Below, in pieces: positions 50,923 to 60,940 of a stretch of 64,000 nucleotides of DNA (its first letter is position 1; the number at the start of each line of letters is the position of its first letter). Origin of the DNA: Brucella anthropi ATCC 49188 (GTDB lineage: Bacteria > Pseudomonadota > Alphaproteobacteria > Rhizobiales > Rhizobiaceae); assembly GCF_000017405.1 (NCBI RefSeq), contig NC_009667.1, positions 682,001 to 746,000 of the forward strand, written 5' to 3'. The position numbers were made by a program, and so were the translations under genes. A model generated the notes under the pieces. That model ran no database searches. It was given only the letters and a program-made list of their open reading frames with translations, and was not told the origin of the DNA.

Positions 50923-52419
50923 GTGGAACTATATCTGAAGGTGCGGCTGGCTGTTTCGGAAGGGATGAGCCGGCGTGAGGCAGCCAAGCATTTCAACATA
51001 TCGCGCGACAGCGTGGCCAAGATGGTGGCCTATTCGACACCGCCCGGCTATCAGCGGCGTTCACCGATCCGACGTCCGAAGCTGGACGCGTTTGTTTCGA
51101 CGATCGAGCAGTGGCTCGATGAAGACCTGAAGATGCCTCGCAAGCAGCGCCACACGGCCAAGCGGGTGTTCGACCGGCTGCGTGACGAATGCGGGTTCAC
51201 CGGCGGCTACACGATCATCAAGGATTATATACGGGAGCGAGACCAGCGCCGCCAGGAGGTGTTTGTGCCGCTGTCGCATCCGCCCGGCCATGCGCAGGCC
51301 GATTTCGGCGAGGCGACTGTGGTGATCGGCGGCGTCGAGCAGAAGGCCCGCTTCTTCGTCCTCGATCTACCGCATAGCGGCGGCTGCTACGTGCGGGCCT
51401 ATCCGGCGGCGGTGGCCGAGGCCTGGGTGGATGGTCATATCCACGCCTTTGCGTTCTTCGGGGCCGTGCCGCAGTCGATCGTCTATGACAACGACCGTTG
51501 CCTGGTGGCCAAGATCCTGCCCGACGGCACACGCAAGCGGGCGACGTTGTTCAGCGGCTTCCTGTCCCACTACCTGATCCGGGATCGCTACGGCCGTCCC
51601 GGCAAAGGCAACGACAAGGGGAATGTCGAGGGTCTCGTCGGCTATGCCCGACGTAATTTTATGGTGCCGATCCCGCAGTTTCCGACATGGGACGCCTTCA
51701 ACGCTTTTCTGGAGGAGCAGTGCCGCAAACGCCAGCGCGATAAGCTGCGCGGCGAGAGCGAGACCATTGGCGAACGGCTGCAGCACGATCTTGCCGCCAT
51801 GCGTCCTTTGCCGGCGTCGCCGTTCGATGCCTGCGACCAGGCCAGCGCTGTTGTGACGGCCCAGTCGCTCGTCCGCTACAAGACCAACGACCATTCCGTG
51901 CCGGTCGCCTACGGCCATCAAGATGTCTGGGTTCGGGGATATGTCGACAAGGTGGTGATCGGCTGCCGTGGCGAGATCATTGCCCGTCATCCGCGGTGCT
52001 GGGAGCGGGAAGATGTCGTCTTCGATCCCGTTCACTACCTGCCGCTTATCGAGCAGAAGATCAATTCCCTGGATCAGGCAGCTCCGTTGCAGGGCTGGGA
52101 TCTGCCGGAGGAGTTCGCGACGCTGCGCCGGCTGATGGAAGGCCGCATGGCAAAACATGGCCGGCGTGAGTACGTGCAGGTCCTGCGCCTGCTGGAGAGC
52201 TTCGACCTTGCCGACCTACATGCGGCCGTGAAGCAGGCGATCCAGCTCGGCGCGATCGGCTTCGACGCTGTTAAGCATCTGATCCTGTGCCGGGTCGAGC
52301 ACCGGCCGCCACGACTGGACCTGGCGATCTATCCCTACCTGCCGGGGGCGACGGTCGAGAAGACCTCGGCAAAGGCATATATGCGGCTTCTGTCGTCTGA
52401 TGCGGGGGAAGCCGCATGA
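50923..52419 (+). CDS. istA: IS21-family transposase IstA (element 1)
   Basis: A protein of 498 residues from GTG 50923, with GGAGGGACAGGGG upstream. N-terminal HTH (RREAAKHFNISRDSVAKMVAY), then a DDE core: QADFGEATVVIGG, YDNDRCLVAKIL and GNDKGNVEGLVGYARRNFM, followed by the Mu-type beta-barrel region. It should catalyse strand transfer with IstB as helper. It overlaps istB by 4 bp (ATGA). The frame appears intact. Confidence 0.93.
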   Translation: MELYLKVRLAVSEGMSRREAAKHFNISRDSVAKMVAYSTPPGYQRRSPIRRPKLDAFVSTIEQWLDEDLKMPRKQRHTAKRVFDRLRDECGFTGGYTIIKDYIRERDQRRQEVFVPLSHPPGHAQADFGEATVVIGGVEQKARFFVLDLPHSGGCYVRAYPAAVAEAWVDGHIHAFAFFGAVPQSIVYDNDRCLVAKILPDGTRKRATLFSGFLSHYLIRDRYGRPGKGNDKGNVEGLVGYARRNFMVPIPQFPTWDAFNAFLEEQCRKRQRDKLRGESETIGERLQHDLAAMRPLPASPFDACDQASAVVTAQSLVRYKTNDHSVPVAYGHQDVWVRGYVDKVVIGCRGEIIARHPRCWEREDVVFDPVHYLPLIEQKINSLDQAAPLQGWDLPEEFATLRRLMEGRMAKHGRREYVQVLRLLESFDLADLHAAVKQAIQLGAIGFDAVKHLILCRVEHRPPRLDLAIYPYLPGATVEKTSAKAYMRLLSSDAGEAA

Positions 52420-52649
52420 GCGCCGAAGCCCCCGAGATCCTGCTGTCCCACTACCTCAAGACCCTCAAGCTGCCGACCTTCCAGCGCGAGTACCAGAAGC
52501 TGGCCCGGCTCTGCGCCACCGAGGGCGTCGATCACTGCGGGTTTCACTAATTCACGGACACCTTTTTCAGTAATATGCGGACAGTTCGCGCGCGTTTTTG
52601 CAGGTGCCGATTGCGCATGATTTTCTTCCTGTTTTCACCAGGAGGAACG

Positions 52650-54203
52650 ATGCCAAGACGGAAGCAAGCAAAGCGTATTACGATGAGAGATATTCGTTCA
52701 ATATTACGACTGACCTTCGAACAGGGGCTGTCGGTTCGCGAGGTTTCAGAGCGACTTCGCATTGGGAAGACTGCGGTTTCAACCTATCTGCACCGGGCTC
52801 GGCAGGCAGGTATTTGCATGTGGCCGATACCTGCTGCCTATGATGATGACATCCAGCTTGAGAGACTGTTGTTCAAACAGGCCGGCCGGCCAGCCCAGGA
52901 TACGCAGGAACCGGATTTTGCGTATGTTTCGCGGGAACTGAAGCGTAAGGGCGTGACGCTGACCCTTCTGTGGCAGGAGTATCGCACGGCGCATCCTGAT
53001 GGTTATGGATACACGTGGTTCTGCACGAATTTTGCAGCTTTTGAGCAGAGGCTGTCCCCGACCTATCGCAATCGGCATGAGGTCGGAGCCACCATGCAGA
53101 CGGATTATGCGGGCCAGACGGTGCCGCTCATCAATCCGAAAACCGGAGAGATCCGTCAGGCACAGATCTTTGTCGCGGTTCTTCCCGCGTCCAATCTGGC
53201 CTTCTCCTATGCCAGCGAGAGCCAGAAACTTCCAGACTGGATCGAAGGGCAAAAGCGGGCGCTGATCTATTTTGGCGGTGTGACGAAGGCCATTGTCTGC
53301 GATAACCTCAAATCCGGTGTCGCAGTTGCCCTATGGTTCGAGCCAACGATCACCGCGACCTTCGAAGCGTTTAGCGAACATTATGGCACGACCGTATTAC
53401 CGACACGGGTGAGACGGGCCCGGGATAAGGCAAAAATCGAGGGATCGGTTTTAATCACCGAGCGCTGGATTCTGGCACGGCTTCGCAATCAGACTTTCTT
53501 CTCACTGGAGGACCTGAATGCCGCCATTGGCAAGCTTCTGGAAGATATCAACAACCGCCCCATGCGCCATTACGGCAAATCCCGGCGCGAATTGTTCGAG
53601 GAGCTTGAGCGCACTGCTCTTGCTCCACTGCCCGCGACAGACTTCGAATATGCGGAGTGGAAATCGGCGAAGGTTCACCCCGATTACCATATTGATGTAG
53701 CCAAAACCTTCTATTCGGTACCGCACCAACTGATCGGCAAAAAGGTTACCGTGCGCCTCACACATCAAGTGGTCGAAATATTCTTTAACCACAAGCGGGT
53801 CGCATCTCATCGCCGTCGTTCCGAGCGCAACGGGCACGTCACGGTGAAGGAGCATATGCCCAAATCCCATCAGCGGCATGCCGGGATGAATGCGGCAAGC
53901 CTGATCCGGGATGCCAGCAAGATCAGCGTCAACACAGGTATCTTCGTTGAACGGGTCATCCGCGACAAACCACATCCCGAACAGGGATACCGTGCGGCGC
54001 TCGGCATTCTTTCCCTTGCCCGGCGCTACGAGCATGATCGCCTCGACGCCGCCTGCGAGCGGGCGCTTGTCATCAATGCGCTGACCTACACCTCCGTCCG
54101 TTCCATTCTGCAGGCGGGTCTCGACCGGGCAAGCCCGGCCGAGGAAGTCAGAAAGCCACTGCCCACTCATTCCAACATTCGCGGTCGTGGCTATTACCAT
54201 TGA
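52650..54203 (+). CDS. istA: IS21-family transposase IstA (element 2)
   Basis: A protein of 517 residues from ATG 52650, which follows CAGGAGGA; an upstream frame extension (from 52575) covers the element end and is rejected. [31 protein letters not shown] core [24 protein letters not shown] and [19 protein letters not shown], and a C-terminal Mu-like domain ([18 protein letters not shown]). It belongs to a different IS21 subgroup from element 1. Confidence 0.92.
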   Translation: MPRRKQAKRITMRDIRSILRLTFEQGLSVREVSERLRIGKTAVSTYLHRARQAGICMWPIPAAYDDDIQLERLLFKQAGRPAQDTQEPDFAYVSRELKRKGVTLTLLWQEYRTAHPDGYGYTWFCTNFAAFEQRLSPTYRNRHEVGATMQTDYAGQTVPLINPKTGEIRQAQIFVAVLPASNLAFSYASESQKLPDWIEGQKRALIYFGGVTKAIVCDNLKSGVAVALWFEPTITATFEAFSEHYGTTVLPTRVRRARDKAKIEGSVLITERWILARLRNQTFFSLEDLNAAIGKLLEDINNRPMRHYGKSRRELFEELERTALAPLPATDFEYAEWKSAKVHPDYHIDVAKTFYSVPHQLIGKKVTVRLTHQVVEIFFNHKRVASHRRRSERNGHVTVKEHMPKSHQRHAGMNAASLIRDASKISVNTGIFVERVIRDKPHPEQGYRAALGILSLARRYEHDRLDAACERALVINALTYTSVRSILQAGLDRASPAEEVRKPLPTHSNIRGRGYYH

Positions 54204-54360
54204 AATCGCTGGCAATAATGCTGGCGCCCTGCCTGAAGCCCTGAAGCGCTACGCAATGTGGGAAGCTTCGCGCCCCAGGGGCTTCAGGCCTATCGATCGA
54301 GCTGACAGCACTAAACGTAGTCTATCAGTATCGGCACCCCCCAAGAAAGAAGGAATGACA

Positions 54361-55137
54361 ATGCTGACCAATCCAACGCTTGAAAACATGTACACGCTTG
54401 GTCTGTCGGGCATGGCAATGGCCTGGCGGGAACTGTCTGAACAGCCAGACGCCCGGGCGATGAACAAAGAAGAGTGGTTGGGCCTTATGCTCGACAGGGA
54501 GATCGCCGTACGCGCCGACAAGCGGCTGACGACACGTCTGGCGGCCGCAAAGCTACGCTTCCCGGAAGCCTGTGTCGAAGACATTGATTTCCGCGCGGCC
54601 AGAAACCTCGACCGCCGTGCGACAATGGCGCTGGCGCAAGGGCAATGGCTTAAGAACCATGAGAATTTGATCGTGTGCGGGAAAACCGGTACGGGCAAGT
54701 CATGGCTGGCCTGTGCTCTGGGCCGTCAGGCCGCACGACATGACCATTCGGTTCTCTATGTCCGCGCGCCTCGTCTCTTCGAGGATCTCGCCATGGCAAA
54801 GTTGGATGGCCGCTATCCAAGGCTCATGAACCGACTGATGAAAGTGCAACTGCTGATCCTTGATGACTTCGCCACTCATGTCCTCAGCGAACAGCAGCGC
54901 TTCCATCTCTTCGAGATTATCGAAGAACGATACCAGCGCAGGTCAACGCTCATCACGGCTCAGGTCCCCGTGAATGCCTGGCATGACCTCATCGCAGACG
55001 CCACGGTCGCCGACGCAATATTGGACCGCGTCGTGCACAATGCTCATCGCATCAATTTGGAAGGAGATAGTATGCGCAAAGCCAAATCCGGAATTGACAC
55101 CATACCCAATATGCACGACGAAAGAACAGAAGGCTGA
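54361..55137 (+). CDS. istB: IS21-family helper ATPase IstB (element 2)
   Basis: A protein of 258 residues from ATG 54361 ([19 protein letters not shown]), with AAGAAGGA upstream. Walker [11 protein letters not shown], Walker [11 protein letters not shown], sensor region [17 protein letters not shown] and [18 protein letters not shown] are typical IstB. IstB is the AAA+ partner that targets IstA. Longer open frame upstream is intergenic. Confidence 0.92.
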   Translation: MLTNPTLENMYTLGLSGMAMAWRELSEQPDARAMNKEEWLGLMLDREIAVRADKRLTTRLAAAKLRFPEACVEDIDFRAARNLDRRATMALAQGQWLKNHENLIVCGKTGTGKSWLACALGRQAARHDHSVLYVRAPRLFEDLAMAKLDGRYPRLMNRLMKVQLLILDDFATHVLSEQQRFHLFEIIEERYQRRSTLITAQVPVNAWHDLIADATVADAILDRVVHNAHRINLEGDSMRKAKSGIDTIPNMHDERTEG

Positions 55138-55970
55138 TTAACAACAGACCTGAAAAACGCTGCGGCTGAACTGTCCGCGAATTAGCGAAACAAGTGTCCG
55201 CGATTTAATGAAATCGCTGTCCGCGAATTCTGAAATACGCATCGATCACGTCGGCTACCTCTTCCGGCTTGCCGAGCGAGAGATGATCGAACGCGATCGC
55301 CGCAAGGTCGAACGCCGCATCAAAGCGGCTAAACTCCCCGTCGTCAAAAGCCTCGACAGCTTCGACTTCTCCGCCATTCCGAAGCTTAACAAGATGCAGG
55401 TGCTGGAATTGGCCCGATGCGAATGGATCGAGCGCCGCGAGAATGTCATCGCTCTCGGTCCCAGCGGCACGGGCAAGACGCACGTTGCACTCGGCCTCGG
55501 CCTGGCCGCCTGCCAGAAGGGGCTTTCCGTCGGCTTCACCACGGCGGCGGCCCTCGTCAGCGAGATGATGGAGGCGCGCGACGAACGCCGTCTTCTCCGG
55601 TTCCAGAAGCAGATGGCATCCTACAAACTGCTGATCATCGATGAGCTGGGCTTCGTGCCGCTGTCGAAGACCGGCGCGGAATTGCTGTTCGAGCTGATCT
55701 CTCAACGCTACGAGCGCGGGGCCACCCTGATCACCAGCAATCTTCCATTTGACGAATGGACGGAAACTCTGGGATCCGAGCGTCTGACGGGCGCTCTGCT
55801 CGATCGCATCACCCACCACGTCAACATCCTCGAGATGAACGGCGACAGCTATCGTCTCGCTCAAAGCCGGTAACGGCCCGATTGCTACCGCCTGTTGAAA
55901 CAAGGCCTCGTGACGTAAGACACGTCTTTAGCGACGTCGTTAATGACGTGTCTTGAGATTGAGGTAGACG

Positions 55971-56345
55971 ATGCGGATGGAGATACTGGGCCACGAACGC
56001 CGCCGTCGGTGGCGAGCCGAAGAGAAGCTTGCGATAGTCAGTTCGGTTGAGGTTGATGGCGCGACAGTCACAGAAGTTGCGCTCCGTCACGATGTATCGC
56101 GGCAGCAGATTTATATGTGGCGTAGCGAGTTGAAGAGGAAGGGGCTTCTGCCTCCCTCGCCGGAGCCCTTGTTTCTTCCCGTTGACATGACTGCCGCTCC
56201 GCTTGGCTCTGAGCCGAATAGCTCCGTCAATGTTGCACCCTCGATGATCGAATTGCAATTGCGCTGCGGTCGTCGACTTTGTTTTGGCAGCCAAGTGGAA
56301 GGTGCAGTGCTGACGCGGCTCATCCGGGCGGTGGAACAGGCATGA
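55971..56345 (+). CDS. tnpA: IS66-family TnpA (element 2)
   Basis: A protein of 124 residues: basic start (LGHERRRRWRAEEKLAIVSS), HTH ATVTEVALRHDVSRQQIYMWRSELKRKG, and a variable C-terminal half ending LTRLIRAVEQA. This is the accessory DNA-binding protein. It overlaps tnpB by 4 bp (ATGA). Confidence 0.92.
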   Translation: MRMEILGHERRRRWRAEEKLAIVSSVEVDGATVTEVALRHDVSRQQIYMWRSELKRKGLLPPSPEPLFLPVDMTAAPLGSEPNSSVNVAPSMIELQLRCGRRLCFGSQVEGAVLTRLIRAVEQA

Positions 56346-56689
56346 TTGGACCGGGCACCGGCGTTCGCGTTTACCTTGCCTGCGGCGTCACAGACATGAG
56401 GAAAGGTATTGAGGGCCTTTCGATGTTGGCACAGGATGTCTTGCGCCAAAAGCCGACAGGTGGAGCTGTCTTCGCCTTTCGTGGGCGGCGTGGTGATCGG
56501 GTAAAGCTCCTGTATTTTGATGGCCAGGGATTTTGTCTTTACTATAGAATTCTGCAGAAAGGCCGTTTCCCCTGGCCTTCAGCGGCCGATGGGACGGCTC
56601 GACTGACAGCAGCGCAGCTGGCGATGCTATGGGAAGGAATAGATTGGAGACGTCCGGACTGGGGTGCTCCGCCAGCACGTGTCGGTTGA
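56342..56689 (+). CDS. tnpB: IS66-family TnpB (element 2)
   Basis: A protein of 115 residues from ATG 56342, with the Orf2 signature VRVYLACGVTDMRKGIEGLSMLAQD, FAFRGRRGDRVKLLYFDGQGFCLYYRI and GIDWRRPDW. Complete, with its role in transposition undefined. It follows tnpA by overlap and precedes tnpC by 48 bp. Confidence 0.94.
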   Translation: MIGPGTGVRVYLACGVTDMRKGIEGLSMLAQDVLRQKPTGGAVFAFRGRRGDRVKLLYFDGQGFCLYYRILQKGRFPWPSAADGTARLTAAQLAMLWEGIDWRRPDWGAPPARVG

Positions 56690-56737
56690 TTTTATCTTAC
56701 TGAAACTACTTGTTTTTATGGCATTCTGTCCTGACTT

Positions 56738-58375
56738 ATGCTAGTCAGGATCATGTCGAATGCGAGCTCAATTCTTCCTGATGATCCAGCCTTTCTGAAG
56801 GCGATGATCACCGCCTTACAGGCGGAGAATGCGAAGATGTCGGCGGCGTTGAAAGCGCACGACCACCTGATCCAGGGTTTGAGGCTACGCATTGCCCGGC
56901 TGAAGAAACAGATCTTCGGCAATTCTTCTGAAAAGATCGAGCGGGAAATTGCGCAACTGGAACTGGCGCTGGAGGATCTGTTGATTGCCAGTGCCGAGCA
57001 CGAGACCGCGCCCGTCGAAGAGCTTGAAAACGATACGGCTTGTGGTCCGGAGGAGACTTCACAGTCCCGGCCACTGCGTCGACGTCCGCGTGTGTCGGAA
57101 AATGCCGTTCGCGAACGCCGTGAACTGGATCCCGGTCATTGTTGTCCTGCCTGCGGCGGAGAATTGCGCCTTGTCGGAGAGGATGTCAGCGAAATCCTCG
57201 ACATGGTCGCAGCAACGATGAAGGTCATCGAGATCGGCCGACCAAAGAAGTCGTGCCGTTGCTGTGAGAAGATGGTGCAGGTTCCTGCTCCCAGCCGCCC
57301 GATACCGGGCAGTATGGCTGGTGCCGGGCTTCTGGCCTATATTCTGGTCTCCAAATTCGATGATCATCTGCCGCTCTATCGCCTCAACGAGATATTCGCG
57401 CGGATGGGTGCCGATATACCTGACAGCACACTGGTGGATTGGTGCGGTCGTGCCATGCAGGTGCTCCGTCCGCTGATCGAGCGCATTGAGATTGAGATCA
57501 TGAAAAGCGATCTCCTCCATGCTGACGATACGCCGATCCGGGTCCTGGATCGGTCGTTACGCGACAAAGGACTGGGCAAAGGTGTGAAGAAGGGCAGGAT
57601 CTGGACATATGTCCGCGATCAACGTCCATGGGCAGGTGGCGCACCGCCGGGTGCGGTTTATTACTTCGCGCCCGACTGGAAGGAAGAGCACGTCCACCAT
57701 CATCTGCGAGAAGCGAGCGGCATCCTCCAGGCCGATGGTTATAAAGGCTACGCAAAACTATACGAACCTGATGCGGGTGGAAACCGCCGCTTCCGCGAGG
57801 CTTCCTGCTGGGCACATTGGCGGCGTGACTTTCATGACATCTGGACCGCCAACAAATCCGGAATTGCGCGCGAGGCTCTCGATCGGATCGGTGCGCTGTA
57901 TGATATCGAACGGGATATTGCAGGACGACCCGCCGATGTACGGCTCGCCACGCGTCAAAAGCACAGCAAGCCAAAGATCGATGAACTGCACGCATGGGCA
58001 GAAAAGCAGTTGCTTCGCATTCCGGGAAAAAGCGAACTTGCGAAAGCTTTGCGCTATGGGCTGAGCAGATGGCCGTCACTCTGCCTGTTCCTGGAGGACG
58101 GACGCGTGGCCATGGACAACAACGCTGCGGAACGAGCCCTCAGACCGATAGGAGTAGGACGCCGGAATTGGTTGTTCGCAGGCGCTGACACCGGCGCGGA
58201 AACCTTGGCACGCGCCATGACGATCATTGAAACAGCGAAGATGAACGGCATCAACCCGCAAGCTTATCTGGCCGATGTGCTCGACCGCATTCACGACCAC
58301 AAGATCAATCGGCTCGATGAGTTGCTCCCGTGGAATTGGAAGCCCCTCGCAGCTGAACATGCAAAGGCAGCCTGA
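56738..58375 (+). CDS. tnpC: IS66-family transposase TnpC (element 2)
   Basis: A protein of 545 residues: leucine-rich coiled start (about 15-85), CPACGGEL zinc-finger-like motif, [13 protein letters not shown] (first DDE Asp), [15 protein letters not shown] (second), [10 protein letters not shown], and [26 protein letters not shown] with the final Glu. The C-terminus [22 protein letters not shown] is complete, unlike that of the element at 3571. The frame is full and could be active. An in-frame ATG at 56753 is an alternative start. Confidence 0.94.
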   Translation: MLVRIMSNASSILPDDPAFLKAMITALQAENAKMSAALKAHDHLIQGLRLRIARLKKQIFGNSSEKIEREIAQLELALEDLLIASAEHETAPVEELENDTACGPEETSQSRPLRRRPRVSENAVRERRELDPGHCCPACGGELRLVGEDVSEILDMVAATMKVIEIGRPKKSCRCCEKMVQVPAPSRPIPGSMAGAGLLAYILVSKFDDHLPLYRLNEIFARMGADIPDSTLVDWCGRAMQVLRPLIERIEIEIMKSDLLHADDTPIRVLDRSLRDKGLGKGVKKGRIWTYVRDQRPWAGGAPPGAVYYFAPDWKEEHVHHHLREASGILQADGYKGYAKLYEPDAGGNRRFREASCWAHWRRDFHDIWTANKSGIAREALDRIGALYDIERDIAGRPADVRLATRQKHSKPKIDELHAWAEKQLLRIPGKSELAKALRYGLSRWPSLCLFLEDGRVAMDNNAAERALRPIGVGRRNWLFAGADTGAETLARAMTIIETAKMNGINPQAYLADVLDRIHDHKINRLDELLPWNWKPLAAEHAKAA

Positions 58376-58671
58376 TGACCACGGTCAGATTTGTTTACAC
58401 GCTCGACTATGTCGCCGAAATGCTCGAAGAGGATGTCGATCTTCTTCAGGCGATTATCTACAATGATGACAACTTGACCTATGGCAATATCATCAGTGTC
58501 GTGACCGGAGACGACCAGTCTACAAGCGCCCTGACGGACGACGGCATTGATGAGCTAAGACAGATGCTGGCTGACGCCCGTAAATCAGTCGAAAAATGGC
58601 AAGAATTCCTCGAATGCTTTGTCGATGACGAAGAGATCGTCGAGCGCGTCAAGACATATTCTCCACGGTAA
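58375..58671 (+). CDS. Fourth small gene of the IS66-family element
   Basis: A protein of 98 residues, acidic, beginning [20 protein letters not shown], with a C-terminal helix ADARKSVEKWQEFLECFVDDEEI. Its ATG overlaps the tnpC stop (TGATG), and it ends 15 bp before the element's right end, so it is part of the element. I do not know its function; an accessory or regulatory role in transposition is likely. Confidence 0.7.
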   Translation: MTTVRFVYTLDYVAEMLEEDVDLLQAIIYNDDNLTYGNIISVVTGDDQSTSALTDDGIDELRQMLADARKSVEKWQEFLECFVDDEEIVERVKTYSPR

Positions 58672-58778
58672 CAACCGGGCCGTTACGACCGAATAGTCAT
58701 GAGATGCTTCGCGAATTTGTGAGGTGAACCCTAACTCTCCCTCACAGGGCCAGCGCTCTTAGATTTACATGCAGCGGA

Positions 58779-60512
58779 TTAATGCCCCATCCATGCAACA
58801 CCAGGAACACCTGCAGGCTCCTCAGGAGTCAATGCAACCTCTACAGGAACATTAAATATGAGAGTAATGGCCGAAATATCATTTATAGGGATAGGCTCTC
58901 CCCCAACTAACATCAAAAGTCCACCAGAGGCATAGAAATCCCTCGAACCTGATAAATACCTAATATTACCATCTTTTAGTTTTATACGCATTTGAACCTC
59001 AACAAAGGATTTGCCCGATCCGAGAGGTTTAACTAAAATTGCAGCCGAAACCAATGTTTTATCAATCAACGAAGCTGGGATATCTATTTGATGCGTGAAG
59101 TTATCATTAATCCGAACACGGCCATCTTCCCAAGCTGGAGGGGGCTCAAGCAAGCCGCAATTTCTGTGATACATCCAATTTGCAACTTTCCACCATGGAT
59201 CGATTGGCACACAAAGAGGGGATTGGCCAGAATCGATAGCTTCAGCCAAAATTTGCCACTGAGAATTATTTATAGTAGGCGAACCGGGCTCTCTGCTTAC
59301 TTTCCCAGCAAATGCAAGCCAGCCCACGCCTAAAAACCAAAGGACAAATAAAAAAGCGCCAAATCCATCTATAAATCGCGACCGCGATTTAAATGAATTA
59401 TTATTTGTTACAGAACAAACCACGCCACACATAACGAGGACACACCCAAAAAAACCTACGATTATGTGCCTATGAACAGGAATACCGTGGAGTCTTGCCA
59501 TATCCAGATTCCATGAATCACTCAATGCAAAGGTATTAAGAAGTACATTAAAAAACAAAATCGAAATGCCAACTACGATTAACGCATTAGAACTGCTTCT
59601 TTTAAATTGAAACAAGAAAAAACACACGAAAAAAATAAGTATACCACATATTATCAAGTAAAATTGCTGAAACTGTAAGTAAGGGCCGGTAATATACCCC
59701 CCAAAAAATCCAAAAAAATATTTAACAACAGTGAGCAGTTTAGAAACAAATGTAATATCACCATTACGAAACGGCATCGTTCCAGCCGTCGAGCTAATAA
59801 ACATTTGCAAGAACTGCCCCAAGCACAAAACGACCGCTAACAAAACAATCAAACGAAACCTAGGTCGACTAACGAATGCCACCAAGATCATTGCTGGCAT
59901 GGCGGCAAGAACCGCAGGCTTGGAAACCATGAGAATTGGAGTAATTCCAGCCCACCACGGAATTTCCTCCGAATCTTCAACCAAAGCAAGCGCGGTAATA
60001 ATTGCCACAAAAAAAGCACCAAAATAAGTAAAATTAATAAATGTTCTTGTCTCAAAATCAGCAACTAGCAATACCGCAATTGAAGTAAAAAAGCGCAGAT
60101 AATCGCTCCTTACAAGCTTACGAAACTGAGGTAAACAAAAAACTCCAACTAATATTCCAGTAAAAAAAATTGAAGACCAAGTGTAAAAATACGGAATCGT
60201 CGCAGCAGGCAAATTAAGTTGATTACCGACCAAAGCAATTAATCTTTGCGGAGCAGGAATATAACCAGCATCTGTTGAGAGTAACTTCTGCACAAATGAT
60301 GAAGCATTTGCATTGGGGTAATAGTTAGTGGCCATTTCAGCCCACATCCCACCCCCCAATACCCAGCTTGGTTGCATAAGCAACTGGTAAAATATATAAA
60401 AAAGAACAACAAAAATAAAGAAGATTTTGGGGCGCTGATTGTCTGTTAATCGCCCTTCATACTGCATTTTGTTGACTGGGTAAAACCGTACACGCACATC
60501 TTTCAGACGCAT
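58779..60512 (-). CDS. Large polytopic membrane protein, possibly glycosyltransferase/polymerase-like
   Basis: A protein of 577 residues with about 11 predicted membrane helices in residues 30-430 (for example IFFIFVVLFYIFYQLL, FFGAFFVAIITALALVE, IICGILIFFVCFFLF) and a C-terminal soluble domain (about 440-577). An acidic/aromatic segment follows the first helix (GGGMWAEMATNYYPNANASS), as in GT-C-type enzymes and O-antigen-modifying proteins. I cannot name a family. The gene is far more AT-rich than its surroundings, typical of horizontally gained surface-polysaccharide genes. The start lies at ATG 60512; ATG 60467 is also possible. Confidence 0.65.
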   Translation of the reverse strand: MRLKDVRVRFYPVNKMQYEGRLTDNQRPKIFFIFVVLFYIFYQLLMQPSWVLGGGMWAEMATNYYPNANASSFVQKLLSTDAGYIPAPQRLIALVGNQLNLPAATIPYFYTWSSIFFTGILVGVFCLPQFRKLVRSDYLRFFTSIAVLLVADFETRTFINFTYFGAFFVAIITALALVEDSEEIPWWAGITPILMVSKPAVLAAMPAMILVAFVSRPRFRLIVLLAVVLCLGQFLQMFISSTAGTMPFRNGDITFVSKLLTVVKYFFGFFGGYITGPYLQFQQFYLIICGILIFFVCFFLFQFKRSSSNALIVVGISILFFNVLLNTFALSDSWNLDMARLHGIPVHRHIIVGFFGCVLVMCGVVCSVTNNNSFKSRSRFIDGFGAFLFVLWFLGVGWLAFAGKVSREPGSPTINNSQWQILAEAIDSGQSPLCVPIDPWWKVANWMYHRNCGLLEPPPAWEDGRVRINDNFTHQIDIPASLIDKTLVSAAILVKPLGSGKSFVEVQMRIKLKDGNIRYLSGSRDFYASGGLLMLVGGEPIPINDISAITLIFNVPVEVALTPEEPAGVPGVAWMGH

Positions 60513-60940
60513 GATATTTCCATTACTTGAAGTAAGTTCGGAGTTGTAATTTAAATGGCAAGGCTCATTCCGTATTGTAATTTAACCATTCGGCAATCTG
60601 ATTGCCAGCGAGAACAACCAACGAACTTTCAGGCTTTTGCCTCACTGCTACACTAAAGTAACAACGCAATTACACATGCTTTGCTTTTATAAACAACCGT
60701 TCTGTGAATACCCTTTTACCATTAAAAAATGAACTCAGGAAATGACCCACAGTGCCAGGCTTCATCCGCAAATTCCTACTATGATTGGTATGCATGCGCT
60801 CTAAGTCTAAGAAAGTAAGATGGTTAGATATAACACCCAATTAACGTGTAATCGCCTAAAGAACACGGATTTATAGCTAATTACTGTACACCAAGATTAG
60901 CCACGGGTGTACATCGATCCAAAAAATTTATCAACAGTTT
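60513..60940. other. AT-rich stretch without a gene
   Basis: About 430 bp, AT-rich like the preceding gene; probably its upstream region, with several candidate -10-like TATAAT-type runs but none clearly paired. No protein of note in any frame. Confidence 0.4.

Larger units (their letters stand above)
52536..55241 (+). mobile_element. IS21-family element 2, 2706 bp, nested in istB of element 1
   Basis: The left end TGCGGGTTTCACTAATTC and the right end read inward TGCGTATTTCAGAATTC share an imperfect inverted repeat with CGGACA close by, and the right side has further GTCCGCGA repeats. An 8-bp direct repeat TCGATCAC flanks it (52528-52535 and 55242-55249). Both genes look intact. Confidence 0.9.
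50801..55869 (+). mobile_element. IS21-family element 1, carrying a second IS21 element and truncated at the right
   Basis: The left end starts TGAGAGCGGCGGTGC at about 50801. Near it are three related inner repeats (AAAGTCGGCCACGG, ATAGTCCAGCCGCGG, AAAATCCGGCCACC), as usual for IS21 ends. istA and istB follow in order. istB is split by element 2 (52536-55241) and its last codons are cut by the IS66-family element at 55870. No matching right end or target duplication is seen. Confidence 0.87.
52416..55869 (+). pseudogene. istB: IS21-family helper ATPase IstB (element 1), split by a nested IS21 element
   Basis: The first 40 codons (52416-52535: MSAEAPEILLSHYLKTLKL, ARLCATEGVDH) precede element 2. 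The frame resumes at 55242 as IDHVGYLFRLAEREMIERDRR. Without the insertion and one 8-bp copy the two join exactly. Walker A GPSGTGKT, Walker B LLIIDELGF and ITSNLPFDEW follow. The end LAQSR runs into the IS66 end; its TAA is supplied by that element, so the true C-terminus is lost. Confidence 0.9.
55870..58686 (+). mobile_element. IS66-family element 2, 2817 bp
   Basis: Ends GTAACGGCCCGATTGCTACCG (55870) and the inward complement GTAACGGCCCGGTTGTTACCG (58686) form a 21-bp inverted repeat with two mismatches. It carries tnpA, tnpB, tnpC and a fourth small gene. The flanks (CAAAGCCG and GACCGAAT) do not form a target duplication, so an adjacent deletion is likely. Confidence 0.9.
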
